This document shows, one piece after another, positions 26,149 to 34,485 of a stretch of 64,000 bases of DNA. The notes under the pieces are model-generated. The model made no database searches. It was not told where the DNA came from and worked only from the letters and a program-made list of their open reading frames with translations. Position numbers and translations under genes: made by a program. How positions within the stretch are numbered: position 1 is the stretch's first letter; each line of letters starts with the position of its first letter. Source of the stretch: Pseudomonas sihuiensis (GTDB lineage: Bacteria; Pseudomonadota; Gammaproteobacteria; Pseudomonadales; Pseudomonadaceae); assembly GCF_900106015.1 (NCBI RefSeq), contig NZ_LT629797.1:1922001-1986000 (forward strand), given 5' to 3'.

Positions 26149-26876
26149 TGCTCACCATCCTTGCTGCTCAGCGGCAGCAGGACGACGGCGGCGGCCTGTT
26201 GCAGGTGCCGGCCAATGCGGTCGAGCTGGTCGGCCAGCGGCTGGTTGTGCGCCGAGTTGCAGAAGCGCTGGGCCAACCGCTGTTGCTGCTCGATCAGCCG
26301 CGCCTGCTCGTTCTGCAGGTGCTTAACCGCCACAGCGGCGAGCAGCTCGGGGCTGCACTGTGGCTCGCCAGCCGCCGGGGAAAACTGATACTTGGCATGC
26401 AGCAGCAGGTTGATGGCGGCAGCGGATAGCCCCACCTCAGCGGCAATGGCCCGCTGCCGCCAGCCGGCGACGAACAGCTCCAGCACCTGGCGTTCCATGG
26501 CACGGGTGATCAGCACCCGACCGGACGGGCCGCGTGCCGGGGCGGCGGTTGCCGGCCGGGCGGCCAGTACCTGCTTGGCCCACACGCGGAACTCCTTGGC
26601 GCGGGCGGTGTTGGCGAAGAAGCCGAGCAGGATGCAGCCGCTGGAGGAGAAAAGACGGGTGTTTGGATTGCCTCGGGAATTCGTCGCCAAAACGGCGACG
26701 AATGTATCCGCCTCGGTGAACTCGTCGCTATGCGTATTGAAGAGCTTGATGACGCCCTTGCGGGCGTTGTCTGGCGCGTAGCCAAGGGCCAAGCCGATCT
26801 GCTCAGCAGTCAGCCAGCGCTGGCCGTTGCGGTCGATCACGTCGAGGCGGGTGTCGCGGAAGGTAAGAGCGGTCAT
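26145..26876 (-). CDS. Bro-N domain phage regulator with C-terminal HTH
   Basis: A 243-residue protein. The N-terminal about 110 residues are a Bro-N (phage antirepressor-like) domain: LDVIDRNGQRWLTAEQIGLALGY, followed by SSGCILLGFFANTARAKEFRVWA. The region 115-165 holds a helix-turn-helix (QRAIAAEVGLSAAAINLLL), and the C-terminus is a Gln-rich helix. It is not part of the core Mu-like gene set and has its own upstream region with a terminator, a perfect dyad over a possible promoter, and three CCTTACGG motifs. It may autoregulate the operon or counter host/phage repressors. Confidence 0.78.
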   Translation of the reverse strand: MTALTFRDTRLDVIDRNGQRWLTAEQIGLALGYAPDNARKGVIKLFNTHSDEFTEADTFVAVLATNSRGNPNTRLFSSSGCILLGFFANTARAKEFRVWAKQVLAARPATAAPARGPSGRVLITRAMERQVLELFVAGWRQRAIAAEVGLSAAAINLLLHAKYQFSPAAGEPQCSPELLAAVAVKHLQNEQARLIEQQQRLAQRFCNSAHNQPLADQLDRIGRHLQQAAAVVLLPLSSKDGEQ

Positions 26877-26904
26877 GGTGGGACTCCGTAAGGTTCAGTC
26901 AATG

Positions 26905-26929
26905 CCTGATGGATTAGTAGCCCATCAGG
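26905..26929 (-). promoter_or_regulatory. Perfect dyad overlapping putative promoter of the accessory operon
   Basis: CCTGATGG and CCATCAGG flank a 9-bp centre (GCTACTAAT on the minus strand) that could be the -10 element; TTGAGT lies about 19 bp upstream. The dyad ends 29 bp before the Bro-N ATG. The layout is that of an autoregulated operator. Confidence 0.6.
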
Positions 26930-27009
26930 TGGTCGGGACTCAACTAGGGCCTTACGGACCCCTGGCGCTTCTTCCCCCGAAGGGTGTTGTATCCGCGCTC
27001 TCATCCCGA

Positions 27010-27044
27010 CCGTAAAAATGCAAACGCCAGCCCGAGGGCTGGCG
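27010..27044 (-). terminator. Intrinsic terminator after the head-gene operon
   Basis: On the minus strand CGCCAGCCC-TC-GGGCTGGCG is followed by TTTGCATTTTT. It would stop transcription arriving from the Mu G-like gene before the accessory operon. Confidence 0.75.
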
Positions 27045-27304
27045 GCAGGCGGCGTGGTCAGTGCCGTGGCTGCCGTAAGGTTTAGTGCTTTTACCCTAGC
27101 CCAGCGTTGCCGCCTTGGCAACAGTTTTACCATTTTTCGGCATTTTCCCGGTTTTCCCAGGCTTTGGCCCAAAACTCACTCCAGGCCTGATGCAGAGCCG
27201 TGTTTATAAACGCCCAAACAGCCCCGGAAAGGGCCAGAGGCAGCCCGACGCGTACAACGGCAGCCCCCAAACGCCTCTAGGGGCCTTCCTGGCGCGTTTT
27301 GGCG

Positions 27305-27868
27305 TTATGCGGAATTTGGCATCAGATAACGGGTGGCGATGCCGGCGATCGCGTAGTTGTCGTCATCGCTGATACCCAGCCAGGGGCGCGCCGGGATCTG
27401 GATGGTGTAGGCACCAATGGTGACCCACTGGGCGAAGTTGGATTTGCGCTTGCTGACGAACTGGTTGCCCACGTCGCCCGTCTTGCCGTCCTGGCGGAAG
27501 TAGGCCTGCTGGCTGCGGGCGGCGATATCGATACTGCCGCCGAAGTGCATCATGGCGCCATAGATGCGGTTGGTGCCAAACAGCAGCTCGTTGTTGTTCA
27601 CCTGGTAACGCAGGGTGTTCTTCAGGAAGCCATCAAGCACCAGGATCTTGTCGCGGTTCTTCTTCTTGCGCTTGAGGTAGGCCGGCGACAGCGCCTGCCA
27701 GGGCGTGCCGTCTGGCGAGGCCTGGCTGGCGAAGCGCTGGTCGTGGGCGATCAGCAGGTACTCGCCGATATCGCGCAGCATCGGCGCCGGGTCGGCCAGC
27801 GCGGCGGCAGCCTCATTGACCACCGCCAGTGCGGCAACCGCATCGAACTCAAGCGTAGCGCCGGCCAT
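27305..27868 (-). CDS. Virion morphogenesis protein, Mu gpG-like
   Basis: A 187-residue protein of the Phage_tail_S / Mu G family. Diagnostic features are the early helical segment ending MLRDIGEYLLIAHDQRF, the SPDGTPWQALSPAYLKRKKK block and C-terminal PARPWLGISDDD. It acts in head-tail completion. It starts 3 bp after the Mu F-like gene and is the last gene of the first late unit. Confidence 0.88.
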   Translation of the reverse strand: MAGATLEFDAVAALAVVNEAAAALADPAPMLRDIGEYLLIAHDQRFASQASPDGTPWQALSPAYLKRKKKNRDKILVLDGFLKNTLRYQVNNNELLFGTNRIYGAMMHFGGSIDIAARSQQAYFRQDGKTGDVGNQFVSKRKSNFAQWVTIGAYTIQIPARPWLGISDDDNYAIAGIATRYLMPNSA

Positions 27869-27870
27869 GG

Positions 27871-29100
27871 TCAGTCCTCGCGCCGGTACAGGCGCACGCC
27901 CTGGCGCAGCAGCTGGGCCACGCCCTCGCGGTCGGCCTCGATATCCCAGTTCCAGGCGTTGCCGGCCAGCTCGATGACCACCAGCTGCGTCAGCTGCTGG
28001 CCCAGGTTGAAGCGGCCGAGGTAGCGGCGCAGCACCTGGGATTTGCGCAGCGGTTCGGAGTACTCCAGGCGCGTCCAGATTTCGTCTGGCTGTAACAGCG
28101 TTTCCGCCAGCAGCGGCAGCAGCTCGCCCTGGCTCTGCACGGCCGGGGCGCCGCTGGGCTGCTGGAACATGCTCGGGCCAACAGCGATGCGCTCGCCCAG
28201 GACGTCGGTGAGCAGCTCGGCGGCATCGAGCTGGGCGCCGAAGGCATCGAGCGCGCGGCGGGCATATTCGGCATCGCTCATGCCTGCAGGCGGCAGGGTC
28301 TCGGGGTCGATCACACGCGGTACCGGCAGCGCATCCGGCGCACGGCGGTTGGGCAGGCCAGGCGCGGCAGACGGGATCAGCTCCTCACCCGGGCGCGGTA
28401 CCGGCACCTGGCTTTCCAGCCGCGACTGGCCGGGAATGTGCTCGAAGCCAGGGTCGATGCCCACAGGCACCTCGACGGTGCGCGGGCCTTGCGGGCTGCG
28501 CTGGCCGATGGTGCGCTGCTCGAAGACGATCGGCGGCGCCGTGTCCGGCCCGGTCTTGCCCATGCGCACCAGGTCGTCATCGCTCAGCGCCCGCACGCTG
28601 CATTGGCAGCCCCAGGCGTTGATCGGGAAGTGGTACTGCCACCACGGGTCATCCCAGCGCAGCACCATGCCGTTCCAGGCTTCGTGCTCCTCTCGCGGGT
28701 ACTCGACCGCGTCGCTGTGCAGGTACTGCCAGTAAGGGCGCTCCTCGCGCACGGCCAGCAGCTGCTCATAGCGGCCAGCCATGTAGCTGCTGCGCATGTT
28801 GGTTTCGTAGATCACCCGCGAGCGCCAGTTGCGGCCGCCGTTGTAGCTCCAGCCGTACTTGGCCACGATGCGGTCGAAGTCCTGGCGGAACGCCTCCAGA
28901 GTTGTGCCGCCCTCGATCGCCCGCTGCACCGCCTGGTGGAAGTCCGCCACCAGGTCGTTGCGGTTGGCACCGGCCACCACGAACGCATAGTCGTTCTCGC
29001 GGCCGTAGACGTCCGTCCAGCCGTTGGTGGGCAGGTTCAGCTTGCGGCGCAGGAACTCGTTCTGCTCGCGGAACGGCAGCGACGTGGCGCTAACGGCCAT
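27871..29100 (-). CDS. Minor head protein, Mu gpF-like
   Basis: A 409-residue phage Mu F-like head morphogenesis protein. The core domain (about 70-190) shows the family motifs RSSYMAGRYEQLL, EAWNGMVLRWDDPWW and INAWGCQCSVRALSDDDL with the conserved Cys pair. It is an internal capsid component needed for early head assembly. Its ATG overlaps the portal stop out of frame. Confidence 0.92.
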   Translation of the reverse strand: MAVSATSLPFREQNEFLRRKLNLPTNGWTDVYGRENDYAFVVAGANRNDLVADFHQAVQRAIEGGTTLEAFRQDFDRIVAKYGWSYNGGRNWRSRVIYETNMRSSYMAGRYEQLLAVREERPYWQYLHSDAVEYPREEHEAWNGMVLRWDDPWWQYHFPINAWGCQCSVRALSDDDLVRMGKTGPDTAPPIVFEQRTIGQRSPQGPRTVEVPVGIDPGFEHIPGQSRLESQVPVPRPGEELIPSAAPGLPNRRAPDALPVPRVIDPETLPPAGMSDAEYARRALDAFGAQLDAAELLTDVLGERIAVGPSMFQQPSGAPAVQSQGELLPLLAETLLQPDEIWTRLEYSEPLRKSQVLRRYLGRFNLGQQLTQLVVIELAGNAWNWDIEADREGVAQLLRQGVRLYRRED

Positions 29101-30658
29101 TGGCGGCCTCCTGGACGATGTCCAGGCGCCCCTGCAGGGCGGCAGCGGCCAGCGCCTGCGCCATGGCCTCGGCGTACTGCTCCAGGGTCATGTCCGGCAG
29201 CAGCTCGGCCAGGCCATCGCGGATCTGCTCCAGGCTCTCGGCCTGCTCGACGAGCTGGCGAATGCGCACGATCCACTGGCCGGTGATGGGCTGCAGGTCA
29301 TCGTCCAGGCGCTGGGCTGCGGTGGTGGCCGGCTTCTGTGCGGTAGCTGCCGCACGCACTGCCGGCGGTTCGGGTGGCGTCGGCGCCGATGGCTCGGCCT
29401 GCAACTGCAGCACATCCTCGCCCTCGACCGGCTCGGGGATGGCCACCTTCTCCTGAGCCCACTGGCGGCCGATCCTGAAGCCCATCCCGACCAGCTTTGG
29501 TAGGGACTCGGCATAGGCCTTCAGATCCTCCGGTTCCTGGGTGGGGAACACCAGGCGCGGGCAGCGCTTCCAGTTGTCGGCCAGGCCGTTGAGCACGGCG
29601 ATCGGGTACACCAGGTCACGGCTGATCGTAGCGGCCAGCTGCTTGGCGTCGGAGTCGCGCAGGTCGAGGCGCACCTCGTTGTGCACGTTGCCCAAGGCGT
29701 TGGTGTTGGTGCCATCGCCGGTGCCGCTGGTGAGCGTGCCGCCCAGGATGGCCTTGCTCTGGGTGCGCTCGCACCAGTCGATCATCAGCTTGAACGCAGC
29801 CGGGTCACCCTCGGCGGCGTTGAGGAAGTCCATCTCCATGCCGATCGGGATGATGCCTGCCGCACTGTGGCCGAGCTGGGCCAGGGCACGCAGCAGGGTC
29901 AGTTTCTCCTTCTCGGTGGCGCCGCCTGGGTATTTGCCCACGCGCATGGGGATGCCGTAGATCTCCAGGAACTCAGCCAGGTCGCCGACGCTGTAGTTCT
30001 TGAACAGGTACGGCCACACCAGCACGCGGAACAGCGCACTGCGCTCCAGGTAGCCGCTCTTGGACTTATGCACGTGGGTGATCCAGCCAAACGGCTGCAG
30101 CGCCTCACCACCCATCGAGCCGCGTAGGCGGATCTCCTGGCGGCGCTCGCCACGGGTGAGCTGGAACCAGGTCTGCGGCCGGTGATCGATCGCGCGCGGC
30201 AGCCAGTCACCGTCTACGCGGTGCCAGCCGTCGAACTCCAGGCAGGCAAAGCCTTTGCCGATGGCGTCGGTCACGTCGAACAGCATCAGCTCAAAGTCAT
30301 CCAGCCCGGCCAACAGCGACTGCAGGGCAGCGGCGGCTTCCTTCTCCTTGGCCGTGGGGTTGTCCGGCGGCACGATCTGCCATTCGAGCTGGGCGACGGC
30401 ACGGCGCCGCTTGTCCATCTCGGCGAACACGTGGCCGTCCTTCTCTTCGATGTCCTCGAACAGCTCGTACTGGGCGATCACGTCGCCTTGTTCGGCCTGA
30501 TCGAGGATCTGCGCCAGCTTGCTCGGCGTCAGGCCGCGCGAGGGGTGGTTGCCCACTTCGTGGTGCAGGCTGGTGATGTGGGCGGTCTGCGGCTCGCGGA
30601 TCTCGGCCAGGCGGATCGGCTGGCCGTCTGGGCCCAGGATGCGGGATGTGGTCACCAT
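29090..30658 (-). CDS. Portal protein, DUF935 / Mu gp29-like
   Basis: A 522-residue portal protein of the DUF935 family, through which DNA enters and leaves the head. Family blocks include IASEV-like HEVGNHPSRGLTPSKLAQIL, VFAEMDKRRRAVAQLEWQI, GKGFACLEFDGW and TSGTGDGTNTNALGNVH. The ATG at 30658 overlaps the terminase stop. The C-terminal 100 residues are Ala-rich and helical. Confidence 0.93.
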   Translation of the reverse strand: MVTTSRILGPDGQPIRLAEIREPQTAHITSLHHEVGNHPSRGLTPSKLAQILDQAEQGDVIAQYELFEDIEEKDGHVFAEMDKRRRAVAQLEWQIVPPDNPTAKEKEAAAALQSLLAGLDDFELMLFDVTDAIGKGFACLEFDGWHRVDGDWLPRAIDHRPQTWFQLTRGERRQEIRLRGSMGGEALQPFGWITHVHKSKSGYLERSALFRVLVWPYLFKNYSVGDLAEFLEIYGIPMRVGKYPGGATEKEKLTLLRALAQLGHSAAGIIPIGMEMDFLNAAEGDPAAFKLMIDWCERTQSKAILGGTLTSGTGDGTNTNALGNVHNEVRLDLRDSDAKQLAATISRDLVYPIAVLNGLADNWKRCPRLVFPTQEPEDLKAYAESLPKLVGMGFRIGRQWAQEKVAIPEPVEGEDVLQLQAEPSAPTPPEPPAVRAAATAQKPATTAAQRLDDDLQPITGQWIVRIRQLVEQAESLEQIRDGLAELLPDMTLEQYAEAMAQALAAAALQGRLDIVQEAANGR

Positions 30659-32310
30659 GCTGAAGGTTCCGGGAGAGTGAGGTCGGAGTCGTTGTCGTCG
30701 ACGTTATCGAAGCCACGGCTGTGGCGCGGCAGTGCGGTGAACTCGATGGCGCCGCCTTCCATAAAGCTGGCCCGCACCGCCATGGCCAGCGATACGGCGC
30801 TGTCGCCGTGGCGCTTGGCCTTGCTGTCCTGCGCCTGCAGATCCTTGGTGCGGCCTTTCTCGATCACCGGCACACCCTTTTCCACCTTGATCGACAGCAG
30901 GTCGTCGAGGCGGGTCTGGTGGCGGGCGATCTGCAGGTTGAAGGCCTCCAGCTCGCCCTTGAGTTTGGGCATCCACAGCGCATACCAGGCCAGGCTGAGT
31001 TGCACCTGGTCGACCAGGCCGGCGCCGTAGCGCAGCGCCGCCTGCTCGGCCAGGTACCCGCCGTTGCCGGTGGCATCGAACGCCAGGCCACTCAGGCGTG
31101 GCAGGCGATCGCAGATGAAGAACATCACCTGGCGCTGCGCCTCGTAGGTGAGGTTGCGCAGCTCGGCCTCGAAGGGCACGCGCTTGCGCAGCAACGGGTC
31201 AATCTGTAGCGGCGTGAATACAGTGAGGTCGCCACGGCGGGCGAAGTCTTCACCGAAGGTATGGCGGTTGCGCGCGTTCAGGCGCGCCAGCTCGGGCGCA
31301 AGGTTCTCCTCGCACCATGCGCGGATCTCAGCCTCGCGCATCTCAGGCGTCCACTGCTCGAAGCCTTCGGGCGCCTCATAGCGGTAGATACGGATCGAGT
31401 GGTCATTGACCATGGCCTGTTCGATGAGCACCCGGCTCAGGTAGGTGCCGCCTGATTTCTTCGGTACGCAGCCGTACTCTTCCTCGGCTGACTCGACGTT
31501 GGGGGCGTTCTTGTAGAGCTTGTCGCGCCATTGCTTCTCGGCTTCGGGCGACCACTCCTGGTTGGTGACGTAGCAGATGCGCTTGTAGAGCCCCTGGGCG
31601 AGGGCGTCGTCCAGGGTGATGCGATGGATCGAATAATCCTTGCGGCCTTCGCGGGCGTCCTGGATGTAGCTGTTGAAGGCGTTGTCGACGCCGTTGTGGG
31701 TGCTGATCAGCCGCACCTTGTTGCCCCACATGGTCAGCGCCAGGGCGGCCTTGAGCAGCTCCTCAAGGGATTCATGGAACGCCGCCTCGTCGATCACCAC
31801 ATCGCCCTGCAGGCCGCGCAGGTTGCTCGGGCGCGAGCTGAGCGCCTGGATTTTGAAGCCGCTCTTCGGGAAGCGGATCATGTACGCCAGGATCTCCTCG
31901 CGGCGCCCATCATCCCAGAAGGTCTGCTCGTAGACGTCGGCCTGGGCCATCTCGTTGAACGCACGGGCGAACAGCGCGCAGGCGGCGATGTACTCCAGCG
32001 CCATCTCCTGTTTGCTGCCCACGTAGAAGGTATTGCACCCGCCACGGCGCCGCGGCTTGGCGGCGTTGATCACGTTGCGCCCGGCCTCGGCCCAGGTCAG
32101 GCCGGTACGGCGCGACTTCTCGGCGATCATGATCTGGCTGGTGTCGTCGAACCACCGCTGCTGGTACGGCAGGAATACGCCCTCGGCTTCCGGTACTGCA
32201 TCGGCCATGTCCTGGGGCACGACTACGCCATGCAGCTCCAGCTCGGCGGCGAGATCGATCTTGCGCGGCTTGGTCAGCGCCTTGAGCGCTTTGGCTTCTG
32301 GCTCACTCAC
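30652..32310 (-). CDS. Large terminase subunit, Mu gp28-like
   Basis: A 552-residue DNA-packaging motor. The ATPase has a Walker A-like AEKSRRTGLTW at about 63-73 and Walker B GDVVIDEAAF near 170; a C-terminal nuclease domain includes FDATGNGGYLAEQ. Mu-like phages package headful from integrated copies, so this protein cuts within host DNA. The GTG at 32310 (VSEPEAKALKAL) overlaps the upstream small gene's end by 8 bp; longer open sequence upstream is antisense-like. Confidence 0.92.
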   Translation of the reverse strand: MSEPEAKALKALTKPRKIDLAAELELHGVVVPQDMADAVPEAEGVFLPYQQRWFDDTSQIMIAEKSRRTGLTWAEAGRNVINAAKPRRRGGCNTFYVGSKQEMALEYIAACALFARAFNEMAQADVYEQTFWDDGRREEILAYMIRFPKSGFKIQALSSRPSNLRGLQGDVVIDEAAFHESLEELLKAALALTMWGNKVRLISTHNGVDNAFNSYIQDAREGRKDYSIHRITLDDALAQGLYKRICYVTNQEWSPEAEKQWRDKLYKNAPNVESAEEEYGCVPKKSGGTYLSRVLIEQAMVNDHSIRIYRYEAPEGFEQWTPEMREAEIRAWCEENLAPELARLNARNRHTFGEDFARRGDLTVFTPLQIDPLLRKRVPFEAELRNLTYEAQRQVMFFICDRLPRLSGLAFDATGNGGYLAEQAALRYGAGLVDQVQLSLAWYALWMPKLKGELEAFNLQIARHQTRLDDLLSIKVEKGVPVIEKGRTKDLQAQDSKAKRHGDSAVSLAMAVRASFMEGGAIEFTALPRHSRGFDNVDDNDSDLTLPEPSAW

Positions 32311-32470
32311 TGGGCTCTTCCTTCGGCTCGATGGCGGTGCAGCGGTAAACGGTTTTACCGACGTAGAAGGCGCCAAGGCGCTCGCACTCAGCGGCCACGG
32401 TGATATGGGCATGGCGCCAGCCCAGCAGCCAGCCGATCCAGAGCAGGCCGATAGCAGCCAAGAACTCCAT
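32303..32470 (-). CDS. Small membrane protein upstream of the terminase
   Basis: A 55-residue protein with an N-terminal membrane helix (FLAAIGLLWIGWLLGW) and a short charged tail. The ATG is preceded by GGAGGG and overlaps the stop of the 49-residue gene as TGATG. Function unknown. Confidence 0.65.
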   Translation of the reverse strand: MEFLAAIGLLWIGWLLGWRHAHITVAAECERLGAFYVGKTVYRCTAIEPKEEPSE

Positions 32471-32619
32471 CAGTTGGCCCTCCAGTAGCTGAGCCACACA
32501 CGGTACTTCGCACACACCAGCTGTCGTACCGCCAGGTTGAACCAGGCGCGCCGTATTTCCTTGGCGATGACCTCGGCAACAAGGACTGGCAGGACGGAAA
32601 TCAGCACCAGCCGCTTCAT
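32470..32619 (-). CDS. Tiny membrane-anchored protein between gp27-like and terminase genes
   Basis: A 49-residue frame, MKRLVLISVLPVLVAEVIAK followed by a basic/aromatic tail. It is linked by TGATG overlaps to both the DUF3486 gene upstream and the next small membrane gene, which supports real translation. Function unknown. Confidence 0.6.
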   Translation of the reverse strand: MKRLVLISVLPVLVAEVIAKEIRRAWFNLAVRQLVCAKYRVWLSYWRAN

Positions 32620-33167
32620 CAGGCTTTACCCATCAGTACGCGGCGGATGCGGTCTTCGAACTCTTCGCTCATACCGTCGCTGCCGCGCATCTCTTCCAGG
32701 CGCTGTTCCTGTTCCGCGATCAGCGCCTCACGGGCTTCACGGGCAATCGCAGCACGCTCCTCGCGACTGGCTTTACTGGCCTGCAGCACGTCCTTCGCGG
32801 CGCGGGCGAGCTTGCGCACGTCGTCAATGGTGGTTTCGTCGTCGATCTGCGCGCCCAGGGCGGCGTGCGTGGTCAGCGTCTGGATCGACTGCACCATCAA
32901 CGCGCCGGCCTTGTCGTTGGGGTTCTCGCCCAGCTCCTCGACCAACAGGCTGGCCATGGCCTGCTGCTCACGCAGCCGCTTGGCCATCTCGTCGAAGCTG
33001 ACCTTGTAGCGGCCGATCGCCGAACGGCTGGGCTTGTCCGCGCTGGGGAAGTGCTCGTGCAGATCCTCGATCAGCTCGTCCAGGGTGAGGCGCCGCTCGC
33101 GCAGGCGCTTCTCGATGTGGGTGCGGACTGCCGGCTCTAGCCGGTCGATGCTCGACTTGCGGCCCAT
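32619..33167 (-). CDS. DUF3486 protein, Mu gp27-like (small terminase candidate)
   Basis: A 182-residue helical protein of the DUF3486 family (MGRKSSIDRLEPAVRTHIEK, then SAIGRYKVSFDEMAKRLRE). The N-terminal 60 residues form a helix-turn-helix-like DNA-binding module. In Mu the homologue gp27 sits just before the large terminase and is the likely small terminase. Confidence 0.87.
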   Translation of the reverse strand: MGRKSSIDRLEPAVRTHIEKRLRERRLTLDELIEDLHEHFPSADKPSRSAIGRYKVSFDEMAKRLREQQAMASLLVEELGENPNDKAGALMVQSIQTLTTHAALGAQIDDETTIDDVRKLARAAKDVLQASKASREERAAIAREAREALIAEQEQRLEEMRGSDGMSEEFEDRIRRVLMGKA

Positions 33168-33169
33168 GG

Positions 33170-33466
33170 TCAGGGCCTCGGCTTGCTGACGCCCGGTACC
33201 AAGGCGCGGCCAGCAGCCACGTCGCCACCGCGCTCGGTCAGGGTTACGACCAGGACGGAGCCGATATCGTCGATCGACACCAGCCCCTGTTCGCCGAGCC
33301 AGGTCAGGTCTCCCTTCACCTGGTCGCGGCTCGGGTGGTGCCCAAACTGGCCCAGCAGGTTGGCGATCACCGAAGAGTTGGAGCGGAACTGCGGCAGCTC
33401 AGAGAGGATGCGCAGCATCACCAGGCGCTGATCCTGGCGCAGGTAGTCAGAAAATGGCGTAGTCAT
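33170..33466 (-). CDS. Mu gp26-like winged-helix protein
   Basis: A 98-residue protein resembling Mu gp26 (ArsR-like winged helix): FSDYLRQDQRLVMLRILSEL, then VIANLLGQFGHHPSRDQVKGDLTWLGEQGLV. It lies in the conserved gp25-gp26-gp27-gp28 block. Its role in the virion or packaging is not defined. Confidence 0.8.
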   Translation of the reverse strand: MTTPFSDYLRQDQRLVMLRILSELPQFRSNSSVIANLLGQFGHHPSRDQVKGDLTWLGEQGLVSIDDIGSVLVVTLTERGGDVAAGRALVPGVSKPRP

Positions 33467-33783
33467 TGCGGCCTCGCGTTCAACAGGTAGTCATTGATTC
33501 GGTCGACCGATCTGGCCAAAGGGGCCAGTTCTCGGGCCACCCCCGCAAGCTCGGCTTTGATCGCCTTCATATCGCCGGCCAGATCGGCCAGCTGCTTGCC
33601 ATCAGGTAGATGATCCATGCGCTGCTCAAGCACCAGGATGCGGTTGTCGTGGTCGCGTAGGCGCCCGGCCAACTCCTCGGCCTCGGCCCGCGAACTGGCG
33701 CGGCGCGCTGCGGTAATCGAGAACACCCCGACAATCAGGGTGAAAAGGAACTGGCCAAGCCGCAGGGCGAAGTCCATATCCAT
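33463..33783 (-). CDS. DUF2730 protein, Mu gp25-like
   Basis: A 106-residue DUF2730 protein with an N-terminal membrane helix (LGQFLFTLIVGVFSI) and a coiled-coil tail. It overlaps the gp26-like start by 4 bp and abuts the Rz1 stop. Its function is unknown but it is conserved next to the lysis genes of Mu-like phages. Confidence 0.8.
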   Translation of the reverse strand: MDMDFALRLGQFLFTLIVGVFSITAARRASSRAEAEELAGRLRDHDNRILVLEQRMDHLPDGKQLADLAGDMKAIKAELAGVARELAPLARSVDRINDYLLNARPQ

Positions 33784-34041
33784 CTAGCGTTTCTCCTGCA
33801 GGTAATTCACCAGGTCCACCAGCCGGCCAGCGCACTCGCCGTACTGGTCATAAAGCTCCTTGAGCGCCACCACGGCGGCATCGGCGCTGTTATCGTGCGG
33901 TTCAACGGGCGGCGGGCATTGACGTGCGTACTCCGCCGGCAGCGGCCTCGGCGGCTCGACGACGCGCGTCGTCGAGCTGCTGCATGACGCCAGCGTCGAA
34001 CACACAGCCAGCACGCTGAGGCGCAGTAGTAGCGAGCGCAT
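33784..34041 (-). CDS. Outer-membrane spanin lipoprotein Rz1
   Basis: An 85-residue o-spanin: signal peptide ending in the lipobox LASC at residues 16-19, then a proline-rich segment (VVEPPRPLPAEYARQCPPPVEP). The first 140 bases are embedded in the +1 frame of the Rz gene, the classic overlapping spanin arrangement. It pairs with the inner-membrane Rz to fuse membranes at lysis. Confidence 0.85.
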   Translation of the reverse strand: MRSLLLRLSVLAVCSTLASCSSSTTRVVEPPRPLPAEYARQCPPPVEPHDNSADAAVVALKELYDQYGECAGRLVDLVNYLQEKR

Positions 34042-34324
34042 GGCGGATCTCCTTGGTGGTCTGTGCGTCCGCCTGCCGGCGTGCGCTGATGGTCTTGCCC
34101 AGCTCCTGGCTGGCGGCATTGGCGTCGGCGATCAACCCCTTGGTGCTGTCGATCACACCCTCCAGGGCATCGAGCTGGGCCTGCTGGCACGCCTCGGCTG
34201 CAGCTGCTTTGCCCTCGGCGTAGCCCAGGTCATAGGCCGTGCTTGACCCAAGCAGCCAGCTCACTGCCAGCGCTATACACAGCACGACGAGAGCGCAGAT
34301 GCCGATGACGATTCGGTTGATCAT
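33902..34324 (-). CDS. Inner-membrane spanin Rz
   Basis: A 140-residue i-spanin with an N-terminal signal anchor (IVIGICALVVLCIALAVSWLL) and a periplasmic coiled coil. Its ATG overlaps the stop of the nested lipoprotein gene (ATGA), and Rz1 begins inside its 3' half. Together they disrupt the outer membrane in the last step of lysis. Confidence 0.85.
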   Translation of the reverse strand: MINRIVIGICALVVLCIALAVSWLLGSSTAYDLGYAEGKAAAAEACQQAQLDALEGVIDSTKGLIADANAASQELGKTISARRQADAQTTKEIRHALATTAPQRAGCVFDAGVMQQLDDARRRAAEAAAGGVRTSMPAAR

Positions 34325-34485
34325 CTCCGCCCCTTACGCCTGAACTTGCGCGGCAGCCGCGGCGCGTGGCGCTCGCGGGGCGGCGGCGATGCGAACAGCT
34401 CGGCGGCAGCCAACCAGTTCCGGGAGCAGGCGGCAGGCGAACTGCTGGTCAACGTGGCGAGCAGAAACAGCGTCGGAATCTTCAT
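34321..34485 (-). CDS. Nested small lipoprotein in the lysis cassette
   Basis: A 54-residue frame beginning MKIPTLFLLATLTSSSPAAC, a lipoprotein-type signal with a candidate lipobox SPAAC, followed by a basic Pro/Arg-rich tail. It lies out of frame inside the 3' end of the transglycosylase gene and its stop overlaps the Rz start as ATGA. Signal, coupling and position argue that it is real; it would be a second lipoprotein besides Rz1. Its ribosome site is poor. Confidence 0.5.
   Translation of the reverse strand: MKIPTLFLLATLTSSSPAACSRNWLAAAELFASPPPRERHAPRLPRKFRRKGRR

Larger units (their letters stand above)
26877..27304. promoter_or_regulatory. 428-bp regulatory gap before the Bro-N operon
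   Basis: No gene is seen. The segment contains, in minus-strand order: a TTGCC-N5-GGCAA dyad near 27110, a CCTTACGG motif at about 27076, a terminator hairpin (27010-27044), a second CCTTACGG copy in opposite orientation at about 26953, a possible -35 TTGAGT near 26938, the dyad at 26905-26929, and a third CCTTACGG at about 26887 just before the ribosome site. Confidence 0.6.
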
